From Sympetrum striolatum (lineage: Eukaryota > Arthropoda > Insecta > Odonata > Libellulidae), in the NCBI GenBank assembly GCA_947579665.1, contig OX388348.1, positions 1,984,001 to 2,048,000 of the forward strand: a stretch of DNA of 64,000 nt. Direction: 5' to 3'. Shown piece after piece: positions 12,003-25,125 of the stretch. The notes below the pieces were generated by a model. The model saw only the letters and a program-made list of their open reading frames with translations. It had not been told where the DNA came from and ran no database searches. A program made the position numbers and the translations under genes. Each line of letters begins with the position of its first letter. Position 1 is the first letter of the stretch.

Positions 12003-12978
12003 GTGCAATTTCACTCATCTTCCTCTCTTCATTTAAAAAAACAGTTAGGTTCTTCTTTCTTAACTCAATGATTGAAGTTCACTCATTGTCATCCTTCATT
12101 CTTCACCATTCATTCCTCTGCGCCCTTCATCCAAGCATCATAGCTTGAGTTCATTATTACATTCCCCATCCAATTCTTTTTCATTTGGATAGTCATATCG
12201 ATGAATCCTTTTTTCAGAACCTCTAAGCACCTCTTCATTTCAAAAGGTTATCTTCATATTTTATGCTGTAAATGCTGAAATCTATTTCCCCACACTCGTA
12301 GATATTGAAATATTTCTTTTAGTCCCGTTCCACGTTTTATTGAGGAAATAACTTAGTGCTTTTTTATCATTTCTCATCGCGTTCCAATAAGAACAGCCAG
12401 AGAGCGTCGATTCTAATAGCTAAAATCAATAAAAATAAATATTTTGGGTAATTATCATTATTAATATTTGCATAAACATTTAAAAAAAAGAAAAACACTA
12501 TCTGGGGTCATATTGACAAAATGCTGCTCTCATTTGGATAATTGTTATTTTGGGGTGAAAAATTAAATATTTTATATTGATAAAGGGAGTGGGCGCGAGT
12601 GCCGAAGGTGGGTGATTGTTTAAATATTATACATAATAAGGGAGAGGTCGCGAGTGTCGATGGTTGGTTTTTCGCGTTGCTGAGGGGCCGAAAGGGGAAT
12701 GAAAGAGTAAATAACGTTAAAACTTTTCGAGTCTTGTTGCATTATTAGCAGCGTTGTTTGAATATGACCCCAAAATTCTTTGCATCATTAAGATCTTTCG
12801 ATTGGCAAATAAACTTTGAATTATTTATTGTTAAAATTGATCTTTATATATATAGCTTTTTTTACAAATATCTTACGTTCACCTAAGATTGTATTCAATG
12901 ATCGGTAAAATTGTGTTAAATCAAAGTCAGCCACTATCATATGTTGAGGATTGCGTGATAAGGCCATGGGAGTAATTT
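12003..12978 (+). repeat. Monomer R, short
   Basis: R marks are TCTTCCTCTCTTC, ATTTAAAAAAACAG and CATAGCTTGAG with the filler junction. Confidence 0.88.
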
Positions 12979-14150
12979 GTGCAATTTCACTCATCTTCCG
13001 CTCTTCATTTAAACAAACAGTTAGGTTCTTCTTTCTTAACTCGATGTTTGAAGTTCACTCATTGTCATCCTTCATTCTTCACCATTCATTCCTCTGCGCC
13101 CTTCATCTATGCATCATACCTTGAGTTCATTATTACATTCCTCATCCAATTCTTTTTCATTTGGATAGTCATATCGATGAATCCTTTTTTCAGAACCTCT
13201 AAGCACCTCTCCATTTCAAAATGTTATCTTCATATTTTATGCTTCTCTAGAACAGAATAATCAAATACATGTCATTGTGTTGCCCATTTTCGTCACTCGG
13301 GTTCCGTTTCACTGCCATATCTTGTTCTTCCATCTCAAAGCTTTTCATCAATCTCTTCCTAAGTTTTAAGTTTTTTCACGACTTAAAACATTCCTCTATT
13401 TTCTGCATGCCTGACTACTTTGTATTATTCACAAAACAACTCTCTCCCCTCTGAAATCTATTTCCCCACACTCGTAGATATTGAAATATTTCTTTTAGTC
13501 CCGTTCCACGTTTTATTGAGGAAATAACTTAGTGCTATTTTATCATTTCTCAATGTCGTTCCAATAAGAACAGCCAGAGAGCTTCGATTCTAATAGCTAA
13601 AATCAATAAAAATAAATATTTTGGGTAATTATCATCATTAATATTTGCATTAACATTTAAAAAAAAGAAAAACACTATCTGGGGTCATATTGACAAAATG
13701 CTGCTCTCATTTGGATAATTGTTATTTTGGGGTGAAAAATTAAATATTTTTTATTGATAAAGGGAGTGGGCGCGAGTGCCGAAGGTGGGTGATTGTTTAT
13801 ACATAATAAGGGAGAGGTCGCGAGTGTCGATGGGTGGTTTTTCGCGTTGCTGAGGGGCCGAAAGGGGAATGAAAGAGTAAATAACGTTAAAACCTTTCGA
13901 GTCTTGTTGCATTATTAGCAGCGATGTTTGAATATGACCCCAAAATTCTCTGCATCATTAAGATCTTTCGATTGGCAAATAAACTTTGAATTATTATTTG
14001 TTAAAATTGATCTTTATATATATAGCTTTTTTATAACAATAATCTTACGTTCACCTAAAGTTGTATTCAATGATCGGTAAAATTGTGTTAAATCAAAGTC
14101 AGCCACTATCATATGTTGAGGTTTGCTTGATTAGGCCATAGGAGTAATTT
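12979..14150 (+). repeat. Monomer S, long
   Basis: Same marks as at 2984. Private GTGCTATTTTATC at about 13532 replaces GTGCTTTTTTATC. Confidence 0.88.
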
Positions 14151-15126
14151 GTGCAATTTCACTCAACTTCCGCTCTTAATTTAAACAAACAGTTAGGTTC
14201 TTCTTTCTTAACTCAATGTTTGAAGTTCACTCATTGTCATTCTTCATTCTTCACCATTCATTCCTCTGTGCCTTTCTTCCAAGCATCATACCTTGAGTTC
14301 ATTATTACATTCCCCATCCAATTCTTTTTCATTTGGATAGTCATATCGATGAATCCTTTTTTCAGAACCTCTAAGCACCTCTTCATTTCAAAAGGTTATC
14401 TTCATATTTTATGCTGTAAATGCTGAAATCTATTTCCCCACACTCGTAGATATTGAAATATTTCTTTTAGTCCCGTTCCACGTTTTATTGAGGAAATAAC
14501 TTAGTGCTTTTTTATCATTTCTCATCGCGTTCCAATAAGAACAGCCAGAGAGCGTCGATTCTAATAGCTAAAATCAATAAAAATAAATATTTTGGGTAAT
14601 TATCATTATTAATATTTGCATAAACATTTAAAAAAAAGAAAAACACTATCTGGGGTCATATTGACAAAATGCTGCTCTCATTTGGATAATTGTTATTTTG
14701 GGGTGAAAAATTAAATATTTTATATTGATAAAGGGAGTGGGCGCGAGTGCCGAAGGTGGGTGATTGTTTAAATATTATACATAATAAGGGAGAGGTCGCG
14801 AGTGTCGATGGTTGGTTTTTCGCGTTGCTGAGGGGCCGAAAGGGGAATGAAAGAGTAAATAACGTTAAAACTTTTCGAGTCTTGTTGCATTATTAGCAGC
14901 GTTGTTTGAATATGACCCCAAAATTCTTTGCATCATTAAGATCTTTCGATTAGCAAATAAACTTTGAATTATTTATTGTTAAAATTGATCTTTATATATA
15001 TAGCTTTTTTTACAAATATCTTACGTTCACCTAAGGTTGTATTCAATGATCGGTAAAATTGTGTTAAATCAAAGTCAGCCACTATCATATGTTGAGGATT
15101 GCTTGATAAGGCCATGGGAGTAATTT
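14151..15126 (+). repeat. Monomer T, short
   Basis: Canonical T with the filler junction. Differs from 4156 mainly by CAGAACCTC (not CAAAACCTC) and a shorter A-tract. Confidence 0.88.
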
Positions 15127-16297
15127 GTGCAATTTCACTCATCTTCCGCTCTTCATTTAAACAAACAGTTAGGTTCTTCTTTCTTAACTCGATGTTTGAA
15201 GTTCACTCATTGTCATCCTTCATTCTTCACCATTCATTCCTCTGCGCCCTTCATCCATGCATCATACCTTGAGTTCATTATTACATTCCTCATCCAATTC
15301 TTTTTCATTTGGATAGTCATATCGATGAATCCTTTTTTCAGAACCTCTAAGCACCTCTTCATTTCAAAATGTTATCTTCATATTTTATGCTTCTACAGAA
15401 CAGAATAATCAAATACATGTCAATGTGATGCCCATTTTCGTCACTCGGGTTCCGTTTCACTGCCATATCTTGTTCTTCCATCTCAAAGCTTTTCATCAAT
15501 CTCTTCCTAAGTTTTAAGTTTTTTCACGACTTAAAACATTCCTCTATTTTCTGCATGCCTGACTACTTTGTATTATTCACAAAACAACTCTCTCCCCTCT
15601 GAAATCTATTTCCCCACACTCGTAGATATTGAAATATTTCTTTTAGTCCCGTTCCACGTTTTATTGAGGAAATAACTTAGTGCTTTTTTATCATTTCTCA
15701 ATGTCGTTCCAATAAGAACAGCCAGAGAGCGTCGATTCTAATAGCTAAAATCAATAAAAATAAATATTTTGGGTAATTATAATCATAAATATTTGCATAA
15801 ACATTAAAAAAAAGAAAAACACTATCTGGGGTCATATTGACAAAATGCTGCTCTCATTTGGATAATTGTTTATTTGGGGTGAAAATTTAAATATTTTTTA
15901 TTGATAAAGGGAGTGGGCGCGAGTGCCGAAGGTGGGTGATTGTTTATACATAATAAGGGAGAGGTCGCGAGTGTCGATGGGTGGTTTTTCGCGTTGCTGA
16001 GGGGCCGAAAGGGGAATGAAAGAGTAAATAACGTTAAAACCTTTCGAGTCTTGTTGCATTATTAGCAGCGATGTTTGAATATGACCCCAAAATTCTCTGC
16101 ATCATTAAGATCTTTCGATTGGCAAATAAACTTTGAATTATTATTTGTTAAAATTGATCTTTATATATATAGCTTTTTTATAACAATAATCTTACGTTCA
16201 CCTAAAGTTGTATTCAATGATCGGTAAAATTGTGTTAAATCAAAGTCAGCCACTATCATATGTTGAGGTTTGCTTGATTAGGCCATAGGAGTAATTT
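15127..16297 (+). repeat. Monomer U, long
   Basis: Canonical U in its first half. The last part has the GCGATGTTTGAATATGACC form seen before T monomers, not the ATGTCCCC form of 5133. Confidence 0.87.
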
Positions 16298-17273
16298 GTG
16301 CAATTTCACTCAACTTCCGCTCTTAATTTAAACAAACAGTTAGGTTCTTCTTTCTTAACTCAATGTTTGAAGTTCACTCATTGTCATTCTTCATTCTTCA
16401 CCATTCATTCCTCTGTGCCTTTCTTCCAAGCATCATACCTTGAGTTCATTATTACATTCCCCATCCAATTCTTTTTCATTTGGATAGTCATATCGATGAA
16501 TCCTTTTTTCAGAACCTCTAAGCACCTCTTCATTTCAAAAGGTTATCTTCATATTTTATGCTGTAAATGCTGAAATCTATTTCCCCACACTCGTAGATAT
16601 TGAAATATTTCTTTTAGTCCTGTTCCACGTTTTATTGAGGAAATAACTTAGTGCTTTTTTATCATTTCTCATCGCGTTCCAATAAGAACAGCCAGAGAGC
16701 GTCGATTCTAATAGCTAAAATCAATAAAAATAAATATTTTGGGTAATTATCATTATTAATATTTGCATAAACATTTAAAAAAAAGAAAAACACTATCTGG
16801 GGTCATATTGACAAAATGCTGCTCTCATTTGGATAATTGTTATTTTGGGGTGAAAAATTAAATATTTTATATTGATAAAGGGAGTGGGCGCGAGTGCCGA
16901 AGGTGGGTGATTGTTTAAATATTATACATAATAAGGGAGAGATCGCGAGTGTCGATGGTTGGTTTTTCGCGTTGCTGAGGGGCCGAAAGGGGAATGAAAG
17001 AGTAAATAACGTTAAAACTTTTCGAGTCTTGTTGCATTATTAGCAGCGTTGTTTGAATATGACCCCAAAATTCTTTGCATCATTAAGATCTTTCGATTGG
17101 CAAATAAACTTTGAATTATTTATTGTTAAAATTGATCTTTATATATATATCTTTTTTTACAAATATCTTACGTTCACCTAAGATTGTATTCAATGATCGG
17201 TAAAATTGTGTTAAATCAAAGTCAGCCACTATCATATGTTGAGGATTGCGTGATAAGGCCATGGGAGTAATTT
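16298..17273 (+). repeat. Monomer T, short (in place of V)
   Basis: A second T in HOR copy B at the position where V is expected, evidence for block reshuffling. Private AGTCCTGTTCC at about 16617. Confidence 0.87.
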
Positions 17274-18452
17274 GTGCAATTTCACTCATCTTCCGCTCTT
17301 CATTTAAACAAACAGTTAGGTTCTTCTTTCTTAACTCGATGTTTGAAGTTCACTCATTGTCATCCTTCATTCTTCACCATTCATTCCTCTGCGCCCTTCA
17401 TCTATGCATCATACCTTGAGTTCATTATTACATTCCTCATCCAATTCTTTTTCATTTGGATAGTCATATCGATGAATCCTTTTTTCAGAACCTCTAAGCA
17501 CCTCTCCATTTCAAAATGTTATCTTCATATTTTATGCTTCTCTAGAACAGAATAATCAAATACATGTCATTGTGTTGCCCATTTTCGTCACTCGGGTTCC
17601 GTTTCACTGCCATGCCTTGTTCTTCCATCTCAAAGCTTTTCATCAATCTCTTCCTAAGTTTTAAGTTTTTTCACGACTTAAAACATTCCTCTATTTTCTG
17701 CATGCCTGACTACTTTGTATTATTCACAAAACAACTCTCTCCCCTCTGAAATCTATTTCCCCACACTCGTAGATATTGAAATATTTCTTTTAGTCCCGTT
17801 CCACGTTTTATTGAGGAAATAACTTAGTGCTTTTTTATCATTTCTCAATGTCGTTCCAATAAGAACAGCCAGAGAGCTTCGATTCTAATAGCTAAAATCA
17901 ATAAAAATAAATATTTTGGGTAATTATCATCATAAATATTTGCATAAACATTTAAAAAAAAGAAAAACACTATCTGGGGTCATATTGACAAAATGCTGCT
18001 CTCATTTGGATAATTGTTATTTTGGGGTGAAAAATTAAATATTTTTTATTGATAAAGGGAGTGGGCGCGAGTGCCGAAGGTGGGTGATTGTTTAAATATT
18101 ATACATAATAAGGGAGAGGTCGCGAGTGTCGATGGGTGGTTTTTCGCGTTGCTGAGGGGCCGAAAGGGGAATAAAAGAGTAAATAACGTTAAAACTTTTC
18201 GAGTCTTGTTGCATTATTAGCAGCAATGTTTGAATATGACCCCAAAATTCTTTGCATCATTAAGATCTTTCGATTGGCAAATAAACTTTGAATTATTTAT
18301 TGTTAAAATTGATCTTTATATATGTAGCTTTTTTTTAACAAATATCTTACGTTCACCTAAAGTTGTATTCAATGATCGGTAAAATTGTGTTAAATCAAAG
18401 TCAGCCACTATCATATGTTGAGGTTTGCTTGATTTGGCCATAGGAGTAATTT
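17274..18452 (+). repeat. Monomer S, long (in place of W)
   Basis: Begins with S marks but has CCATGCCTTG (not CCATATCTTG) and includes the 7-bp AAATATT insertion that ordinary S lacks, so its second half comes from another type. Confidence 0.85.
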
Positions 18453-19632
18453 GTGCAATTTCACTCATCTTCCGCTCTTCATTAAACAAACAGTTAGGTT
18501 CTTCTTTCTTAACTCAATGTTTGAAGTTCACTCATTGTCATCCTTCATTCTTCACCATTCATTCCTCTGCGCCTTTCATCCAAGCATCATACCTTGAGTT
18601 CATTATTACATTCGCCATCCAATTCTTTTTCATTTGGATAGTCATATCGATGAATCCTTTTTTCAGAACCTCTAAGCACCTCTTCATTTCAAAAGGTTAT
18701 CTTCATATTTTATGCTTCTACAGAACAGAATAATCAAATACATGTCAATGTGTTGCCCATTTTCGTCACCCGGGTTCCATTTCACTGCCATGCCTTGTTC
18801 TTCCATCTCAAAGCTTTTCATCAATCTCTTCCTAAGTTTTAAGTTTTTTCACGACGTAAAACTTTCCTCTATTTTCTGCATGCCTGACTACTTTGTATTA
18901 TTCACAAAACTACTCTCTCCCCTCTGAAATCTATTTCCCCACACTCGTAGATATTGAAATATTTCTTTTAGTCCCGTTCCACGTTTTATTGAGGAATTAA
19001 CTTAGTGCTTTTTTATCATTTCTCAATGTCGTTCCAATAAGAACAGCCAGAGAGCTTCGATTCTAATAGCTAAAATCAATAAAAATAAATATTTTGGGTA
19101 ATTATCATCATTTATATTTGCATAAACATTAAAAAAAAAAGAAAAACACTATCTGGGGTCATATTGACAAAATGCTGCTCTCATTTGGATAATTGTTATT
19201 TTGGGGTGAAAAAGTTAAATATTTTTTATTGATAAAGGGAGTGGGCGCGAGTGCCGAAGGTGGGTGATTGTTTAAATATTATACATAATAAGGGAGAGGT
19301 CGCGAGTGTCGATGGGTGGTTTTTCGCGTTGCTGAGGGGCCGAAAGGGGAATAAAAGAGTAAATTACGTTAAAACTTTTCGAGTCTTGTTGCATTATTAG
19401 CAGCAATGTTTGAATATGACCCCAAAATTCTTTGCATCATTAAGATCTTTCGATTGGCAAATAAACTTTGAATTATTTATTGTTAAAATTGATCTTTATA
19501 TATGTAGCTTTTTTTTAAAAAATATCTTACGTTCACCTAAAGTTGTATTCAATGATCGGTAAAATTGTGTTAAATCAAAGTCAGCCACTATCATATGTTG
19601 AGGTTTGCTTGATTTGGCCATAGGAGTAATTT
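18453..19632 (+). repeat. Monomer X/W hybrid, long
   Basis: The X-type start (CATTAAACAAACAG) joins the W-type middle (ACATTCGCCATCC). A private GACGTAAAAC is shared only with the next monomer. Confidence 0.85.
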
Positions 19633-20812
19633 GTGCAATTTCACTCATCTTCCGCTCTTCATTAAACAAACAGTTAGGTTCTTCTTTCTTACCTCAATGT
19701 TTGAAGTTCACTCATTGTCATCCTTCATTCTTCACCACTCATTCCTCTGCGCCCTTTATCCAAGCATCATACCTTGAGTTCATTATTACATTCCCCATCC
19801 AATTCTTTTTCATTTGGATAGTCATATCGATGAATCCTTTTTTCAGAACCTCTAAGCACCTCTTCATTTCAAAAGGTTATCTTCATATTTTATGCTTCTA
19901 CAGAACAGAATAATCAAATACATGTCAATGTGTTGCCCATTTTCGTCACCCGGGTTCCATTTCACTGCCATGCCTTGTTCTTCCATCTCAAAGCTTTTCA
20001 TCAATCTCTTCCTAAGTTTTAAGTTTTTTCACGACGTAAAACTTTCCTCTATTTTCTGCATGCCTGACTACTTTGTATTATTCACAAAACTACTCTCTCC
20101 CCTCTGAAATCTATTTCCCCACACTCGTAGATATTGAAATATTTCTTTTAGTCCCGTTCCACGTTTTATTGAGGAATTAACTTAGTGCTTTTTTATCATT
20201 TCTCAATGTCGTTCCAATAAGAACAGCCAGAGAGCTTCGATTCTAATAGCTAAAATCAATAAAAATAAATATTTTGGGTAATTATCATCATTTATATTTG
20301 CATAAACATTAAAAAAAAAAGAAAAACACTATCTGGGGTCATATTGACAAAATGCTGCTCTCATTTGGATAATTGTTATTTTGGGGTGAAAAAGTTAAAT
20401 ATTTTTTATTGATAAAGGGAGTGGGCGCGAGTGCCGAAGGTGGGTGATTGTTTAAATATTATACATAATAAGGGAGAGGTCGCGAGTGTCGATGGGTGGT
20501 TTTTCGCGTTGCTGAGGGGCCGAAAGGGGAATAAAAGAGTAAATAACGTTAAAACTTTTCGAGTCTTGTTGCATTATTAGCAGCAATGTTTGAATATGAC
20601 CCCAAAATTCTTTGCATCATTAAGATCTTTCGATTGGCAAATAAACTTTGAATTATTTATTGTTAAAATTGATCTTTATATATGTAGCTTTTTTTTAAAA
20701 AATATCTTACGTTCACCTAAAGTTGTATTCAATGATCGGTAAAATTGTGTTAAATCAAAGTCAGCCACTATCATATGTTGAGGTTTGCTTGATTTGGCCA
20801 TAGGAGTAATTT
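19633..20812 (+). repeat. Monomer X/W hybrid, long
   Basis: The X-type first quarter (TTACCTCAATG, CCCTTTATCC) joins a W-type rest with the 207-bp block retained. It shares GACGTAAAAC with 18453, so the two are recent duplicates over part of their length. Confidence 0.85.
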
Positions 20813-21311
20813 GTGCAATTTCACTCATCTTCCGCTCTTCATTAAACAAACAGTTAGGTTCTTCTTTCTTACCTCAATGTTTGAAGTTCACTCATTGTCA
20901 TCCTTCATTCTTCACCACTCATTCCTCTGCGCCCTTTATCCAAGCATCATACCTTGAGTTCATTATTACATTCCCCATCCAATTCTTTTTCATTTGGATA
21001 GTCATATCGATGAATCCTTTTTTCAGAACCTCTAAGCACCTCTTCATTTCAAAAGGTTATCTTCATATTTTATGCTGTAAATGCTGAAATCTATTTCCCC
21101 ACACTCGTAGATATTGAAATATTTCTTTTAGTCCCGTTCCACGTTTTATTGAGGAAATAACTTATTGCTTTTTTATCATTTCTCATCGCGTTCCAATAAG
21201 AACAGCCAGAGAGCGTCGATTCTAATAGCTAAAATCAATAAAAATAAATATTTTGGGTAATTATCATTATTAATATTTGCATAAACATTTAAAAAAAAGA
21301 AAAACACTATC

Positions 21312-21581
21312 TGGGGTCATATTGACAAAATGCTGCTCTCATTTGGATAATTGTTATTTTGGGGTGAAAAATTAAATATTTTATATTGATAAAGGGAGTG
21401 GGCGCGAGTGCCGAAGGTGGGTGATTGTTTAAATATTATACATAATAAGGGAGAGGTCGCGAGTGTCGATGGGTGGTTTTTCGCGTTGCTGAGGGGCCGA
21501 AAGGGGAATGAAAGAGTAAATAACGTTAAAACTTTTCGAGTCTTGTTGCATTATTGGCAGCAATGTTTGAATATGACCCCA
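21312..21581. repeat. Inverted-repeat-bounded unit, 270-bp form
   Basis: Same unit as at 366-628 with the 7-bp AAATATT insertion (GATTGTTTAAATATTATACAT against GATTGTTTATACAT). This insertion is common in X and several other monomer types, giving two unit lengths across the array. Confidence 0.6.
21396..21487. repeat. GC-rich degenerate direct repeat inside the unit
   Basis: AAGGGAGTGGGCGCGAGTGC (followed by CGAAGGTGGGTG) is repeated about 57 bp later as AAGGGAGAGGTCGCGAGTGT (followed by CGATGGGTGG). The two lines are clearly related and are the most conserved, least AT-rich part of every monomer. Confidence 0.65.
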
Positions 21582-21789
21582 AAATTCTTTGCATCATTAA
21601 GATCCTTCGATTGGCAAATAAACTTTGAATTATTTATTGTTAAAATTGATCTTTATATGTGTAGCTTTTTTTTAACAAATATCTTACGTTCACCTAAAGT
21701 TGTATTCAATGATCGGTAAAATTGTGTTAAATCAAAGTCAGCCAATATCATATGTTGAGGTTTGCTTGATTAGGCCATAGGAGTAATTT

Positions 21790-22978
21790 GTGCAATATCA
21801 CTCATCCTCTGCTCTTCTAGTAATCAAACAGTTGGGTTCTCCTTTCTTAAATCAATGTTTGATGTTCACTCATTGTAGTCCTTCATTCTTCACCACTCAT
21901 TCCTCTGCACCCTTCATTTTAGCATCATATCTTCAGTTCCTTATTACATTCCCTATCCAATTCTTCTTCATTTGGATAGTCATATCAAGAATCTTTTTTT
22001 TAGATGCTTACCTCGAAGCACCTCTTCATTGCAAAATGTTATCTTCATATTTTATGCTTCTACAGAACAGAATAATCAAATACATGTCATTGTATTGCCT
22101 ATTTTTCTCCCTCGGGTCCATTTCACTGCCATGCCTTGTTGCTTCCATCTCAAATCATTTCATCAATCTCTTCCTCAGTTTTACATTATTTCACGACTTA
22201 AAACATTCATCTACTCTCTGCATGCCTGTCTTTTCGCTTCGTATTATTCACATAACTCCTCTCTCCCCTCTGAAATCTATTTCCCCACACTCGTAGATAT
22301 TGAAGTACTTCTTTTAGTTCTGTTCCATGTTTTATGGTGGAAATTACTTAGTGCTTTTTTATCATTTCTAAATGTCGTTCCACTAAGAACCGGGAGAGAG
22401 TTTCGATTCTAATACCAAAAATCAATTAAAATAAAAATTTTGGGTAATTATCTTCATTTATATTTGCGTAAATATTTGAAAAAAAAAGAAATGCACTATC
22501 TGGGGTCTTATTGACCAAATGCTGCTCTCATATTTTTAATTGTTATTTTGGGGTGAAAATTTAAATATTTTTTATTGATAAAGGGAGTGGGCGCGAGTGC
22601 CGAAGGAGGGTGATTGTTTAAATATTATACATAATAAGGGAGAGGTCGCGAGTGTCGATGGGTGGTTTTTCGCGTTGCTGAGGTGCCGAAAGGGGAATGA
22701 AAGATTAAATAACGTTAAAAATTTTCGAGTCTTGTTTCATTATTAGCAGCGTTGTTTGAATTTGACCCCAAAATTCTCTGCATCATTAAGATCTTTCGAT
22801 TGGCAAATAAACTTTGAATTATTTATTCTTAAAATTGATCTTTATATATGTAGCTTTTTTTTAACAAATATCTTACGTTCACCTAAAGTTGTATTCAATG
22901 ATCGGTAAAATTGTGTTAAATCAAAGTCAGCCTCTATCATATGTTGAGGTTTGCTTGATTATGCCATAGGAGTAATTT
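21790..22978 (+). repeat. Monomer P, long
   Basis: As 9641 but with CATTTTAGCATC and GAGGTGCCGAAAGG, both shared with 31773. Confidence 0.9.
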
Positions 22979-24149
22979 GTGGTATTTCACTCATCTTCCG
23001 CTCTTCATTTAAACAAACAGTTAGGTTCTTCTTTCTTAACTCAATGTTTGAAGTTCACTCATTGTCATCCTTCATTCTTCACCATTCATTCCTCTGCGCC
23101 TTTTATCCAAGCATCATACCTTGAGTTCATTATTACATTCGCCATCCAATTCTTTTTCATTTGGATAGTCATATCGATGAATCCTTTTTTCAGAACCTCT
23201 AAGCACCTCTTCATTTCAAAATGTTATCTTCATATTTTATGCTTCTACAGAACAGAATAATCAAATACATGTCAATGTGTTGCCCATTTTCGTCACCCGG
23301 GTTCCATTTCACTGCCATGCCTTGTTCTTCCATCTCAAAGCTTTTCATCAATCTCTTCCTAAGTTTTAAGTTTCTTCACGACTTAAAACTTTCCTCTATT
23401 TTCTGCATGCCTGACTACTTTGCATTATTCACAAAACTCCTCTCTCCCCTCTGAAATCTATTTCCCCACACTCGTAGATATTGAAATATATCTTTTAGTC
23501 CCGTTCCACGTTTTATTGAGGAAATAACTTAGTGCTTTTTTATCATTTCTCAATGTCGTTCCAATAAGAACATCCAGAGAGCGTCGATTCTAATAGCTAA
23601 AATCAATGAAAATAAATATTTTCGGTAATTATCATCATAAATATTTGCATAAACATAAAAAAAAAGAAAAACAGTATCTGGGGTCATATTGACAAAATGC
23701 TGCTCTCATTTGGATAATTGTTTATTTGGGGTGAAAATTTAAATATTTTTTATTGATAAAGGGAGTGGGCGCGAGTGCCGAAGGTGGGTGATTGTTTATA
23801 CATAATAAGGGAGAGGTCGCGAGTGTCGATGGGTGGTTTTTCGCGTTGCTGAGGGGCCGAAAGGGGAATGAAAGAGTAAATAACGTTAAAACTTTTCGAG
23901 TCTTGTTGCATTATTAGAAGCGTTGTTTGAATATGACCCCAAAATTCTTTGCATCATTAAGATCTTTCGATTGGCAAATAAACTTTGAATTATTTATTGT
24001 TAAAATTGATCTTTATATATGTAGCTTTTTTTTAAAAAATATCTTACGTTCACCTAAAGTTGTATTCAATGATGGGTAAAATTGTGTTAAATCAAAGTCA
24101 GCCACTATCATATGTTGAGGTTTGCTTGATTAGGCCATAGGAGTAATTT
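22979..24149 (+). repeat. Monomer Q, long
   Basis: As 10832, but with CCTTTTATCC and ACATTCGCCATCC (W-like) in the middle, shared with 32962. Confidence 0.88.
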
Positions 24150-25125
24150 GTGCAATTTCACTCATCTTCCTCTCTTCATTTAAAAAAACAGTTAGGTTCT
24201 TCTTTCTTAACTCAATGATTGAAGTTCACTCATTGTCATCCTTCATTCTTCACCATTCATTCCTCTGCGCCCTTCATCCAAGCATCATAGCTTGAGTTCA
24301 TTATTACATTCCCCATCCAATTCTTTTTCATTTGGATAGTCATATCGATGAATCCTTTTTTCAGAACCTCTAAGCACCTCTTCATTTCAAAAGGTTATCT
24401 TCATATTTTATGCTGTAAATGCTGAAATCTATTTCCCCACACTCGTAGATATTGAAATATTTCTTTTAGTCCCGTTCCACGTTTTATTGAGGAAATAACT
24501 TAGTGCTTTTTTATCATTTCTCATCGCGTTCCAATAAGAACAGCCAGAGAGCGTCGATTCTAATAGCTAAAATCAATAAAAATAAATATTTTGGGTAATT
24601 ATCATTATTAATATTTGCATAAACATTTAAAAAAAAGAAAAACACTATCTGGGGTCATATTGACAAAATGCTGCTCTCATTTGGATAATTGTTATTTTGG
24701 GGTGAAAAATTAAATATTTTATATTGATAAAGGGAGTGGGCGCGAGTGCCGAAGGTGGGTGATTGTTTAAATATTATACATAATAAGGGAGAGATCGCGA
24801 GTGTCGATGGTTGGTTTTTCGCGTTGCTGAGGGGCCGAAAGGGGAATGAAAGAGTAAATAACGTTAAAACTTTTCGAGTCTTGTTGCATTATTAGCAGCG
24901 TTGTTTGAATATGACCCCAAAATTCTTTGCATCATTAAGATCTTTCGATTGGCAAATAAACTTTGAATTATTTATTGTTAAAATTGATCTTATTATATAT
25001 ATCTTTTTTTACAAATATCTTACGTTCACCTAAGATTGTATTCAATGATCGGTAAAATTGTGTTAAATCAAAGTCAGCCACTATCATATGTTGAGGATTG
25101 CGTGATAAGGCCATGGGAGTAATTT
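24150..25125 (+). repeat. Monomer R, short
   Basis: As 12003. GATCTTATTATATATATC in its tail is shared only with 34133. Confidence 0.88.

Larger units (their letters stand above)
9641..21789 (+). repeat. HOR copy B (11 monomers, expanded)
   Basis: Length is 12149 bp. Order is P-Q-R-S-T-U, then T-S-(X/W hybrid)-(X/W hybrid)-X in place of canonical V-W-X. The extra monomers and hybrids fit unequal exchange inside the array. The last about 1.75 kb (from about 20040) already carry variants shared with copies C and D. Confidence 0.85.
20813..21789 (+). repeat. Monomer X, short
   Basis: Canonical X. AACTTATTGCTT (about 21169) is shared with the X at 30796 but not with 8665. Confidence 0.88.

Noticed and set aside
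21396..21510. G-quadruplex in the G-rich core
   Set aside because: G-runs of three or four exist but are separated by long or irregular loops; no compact four-run motif.
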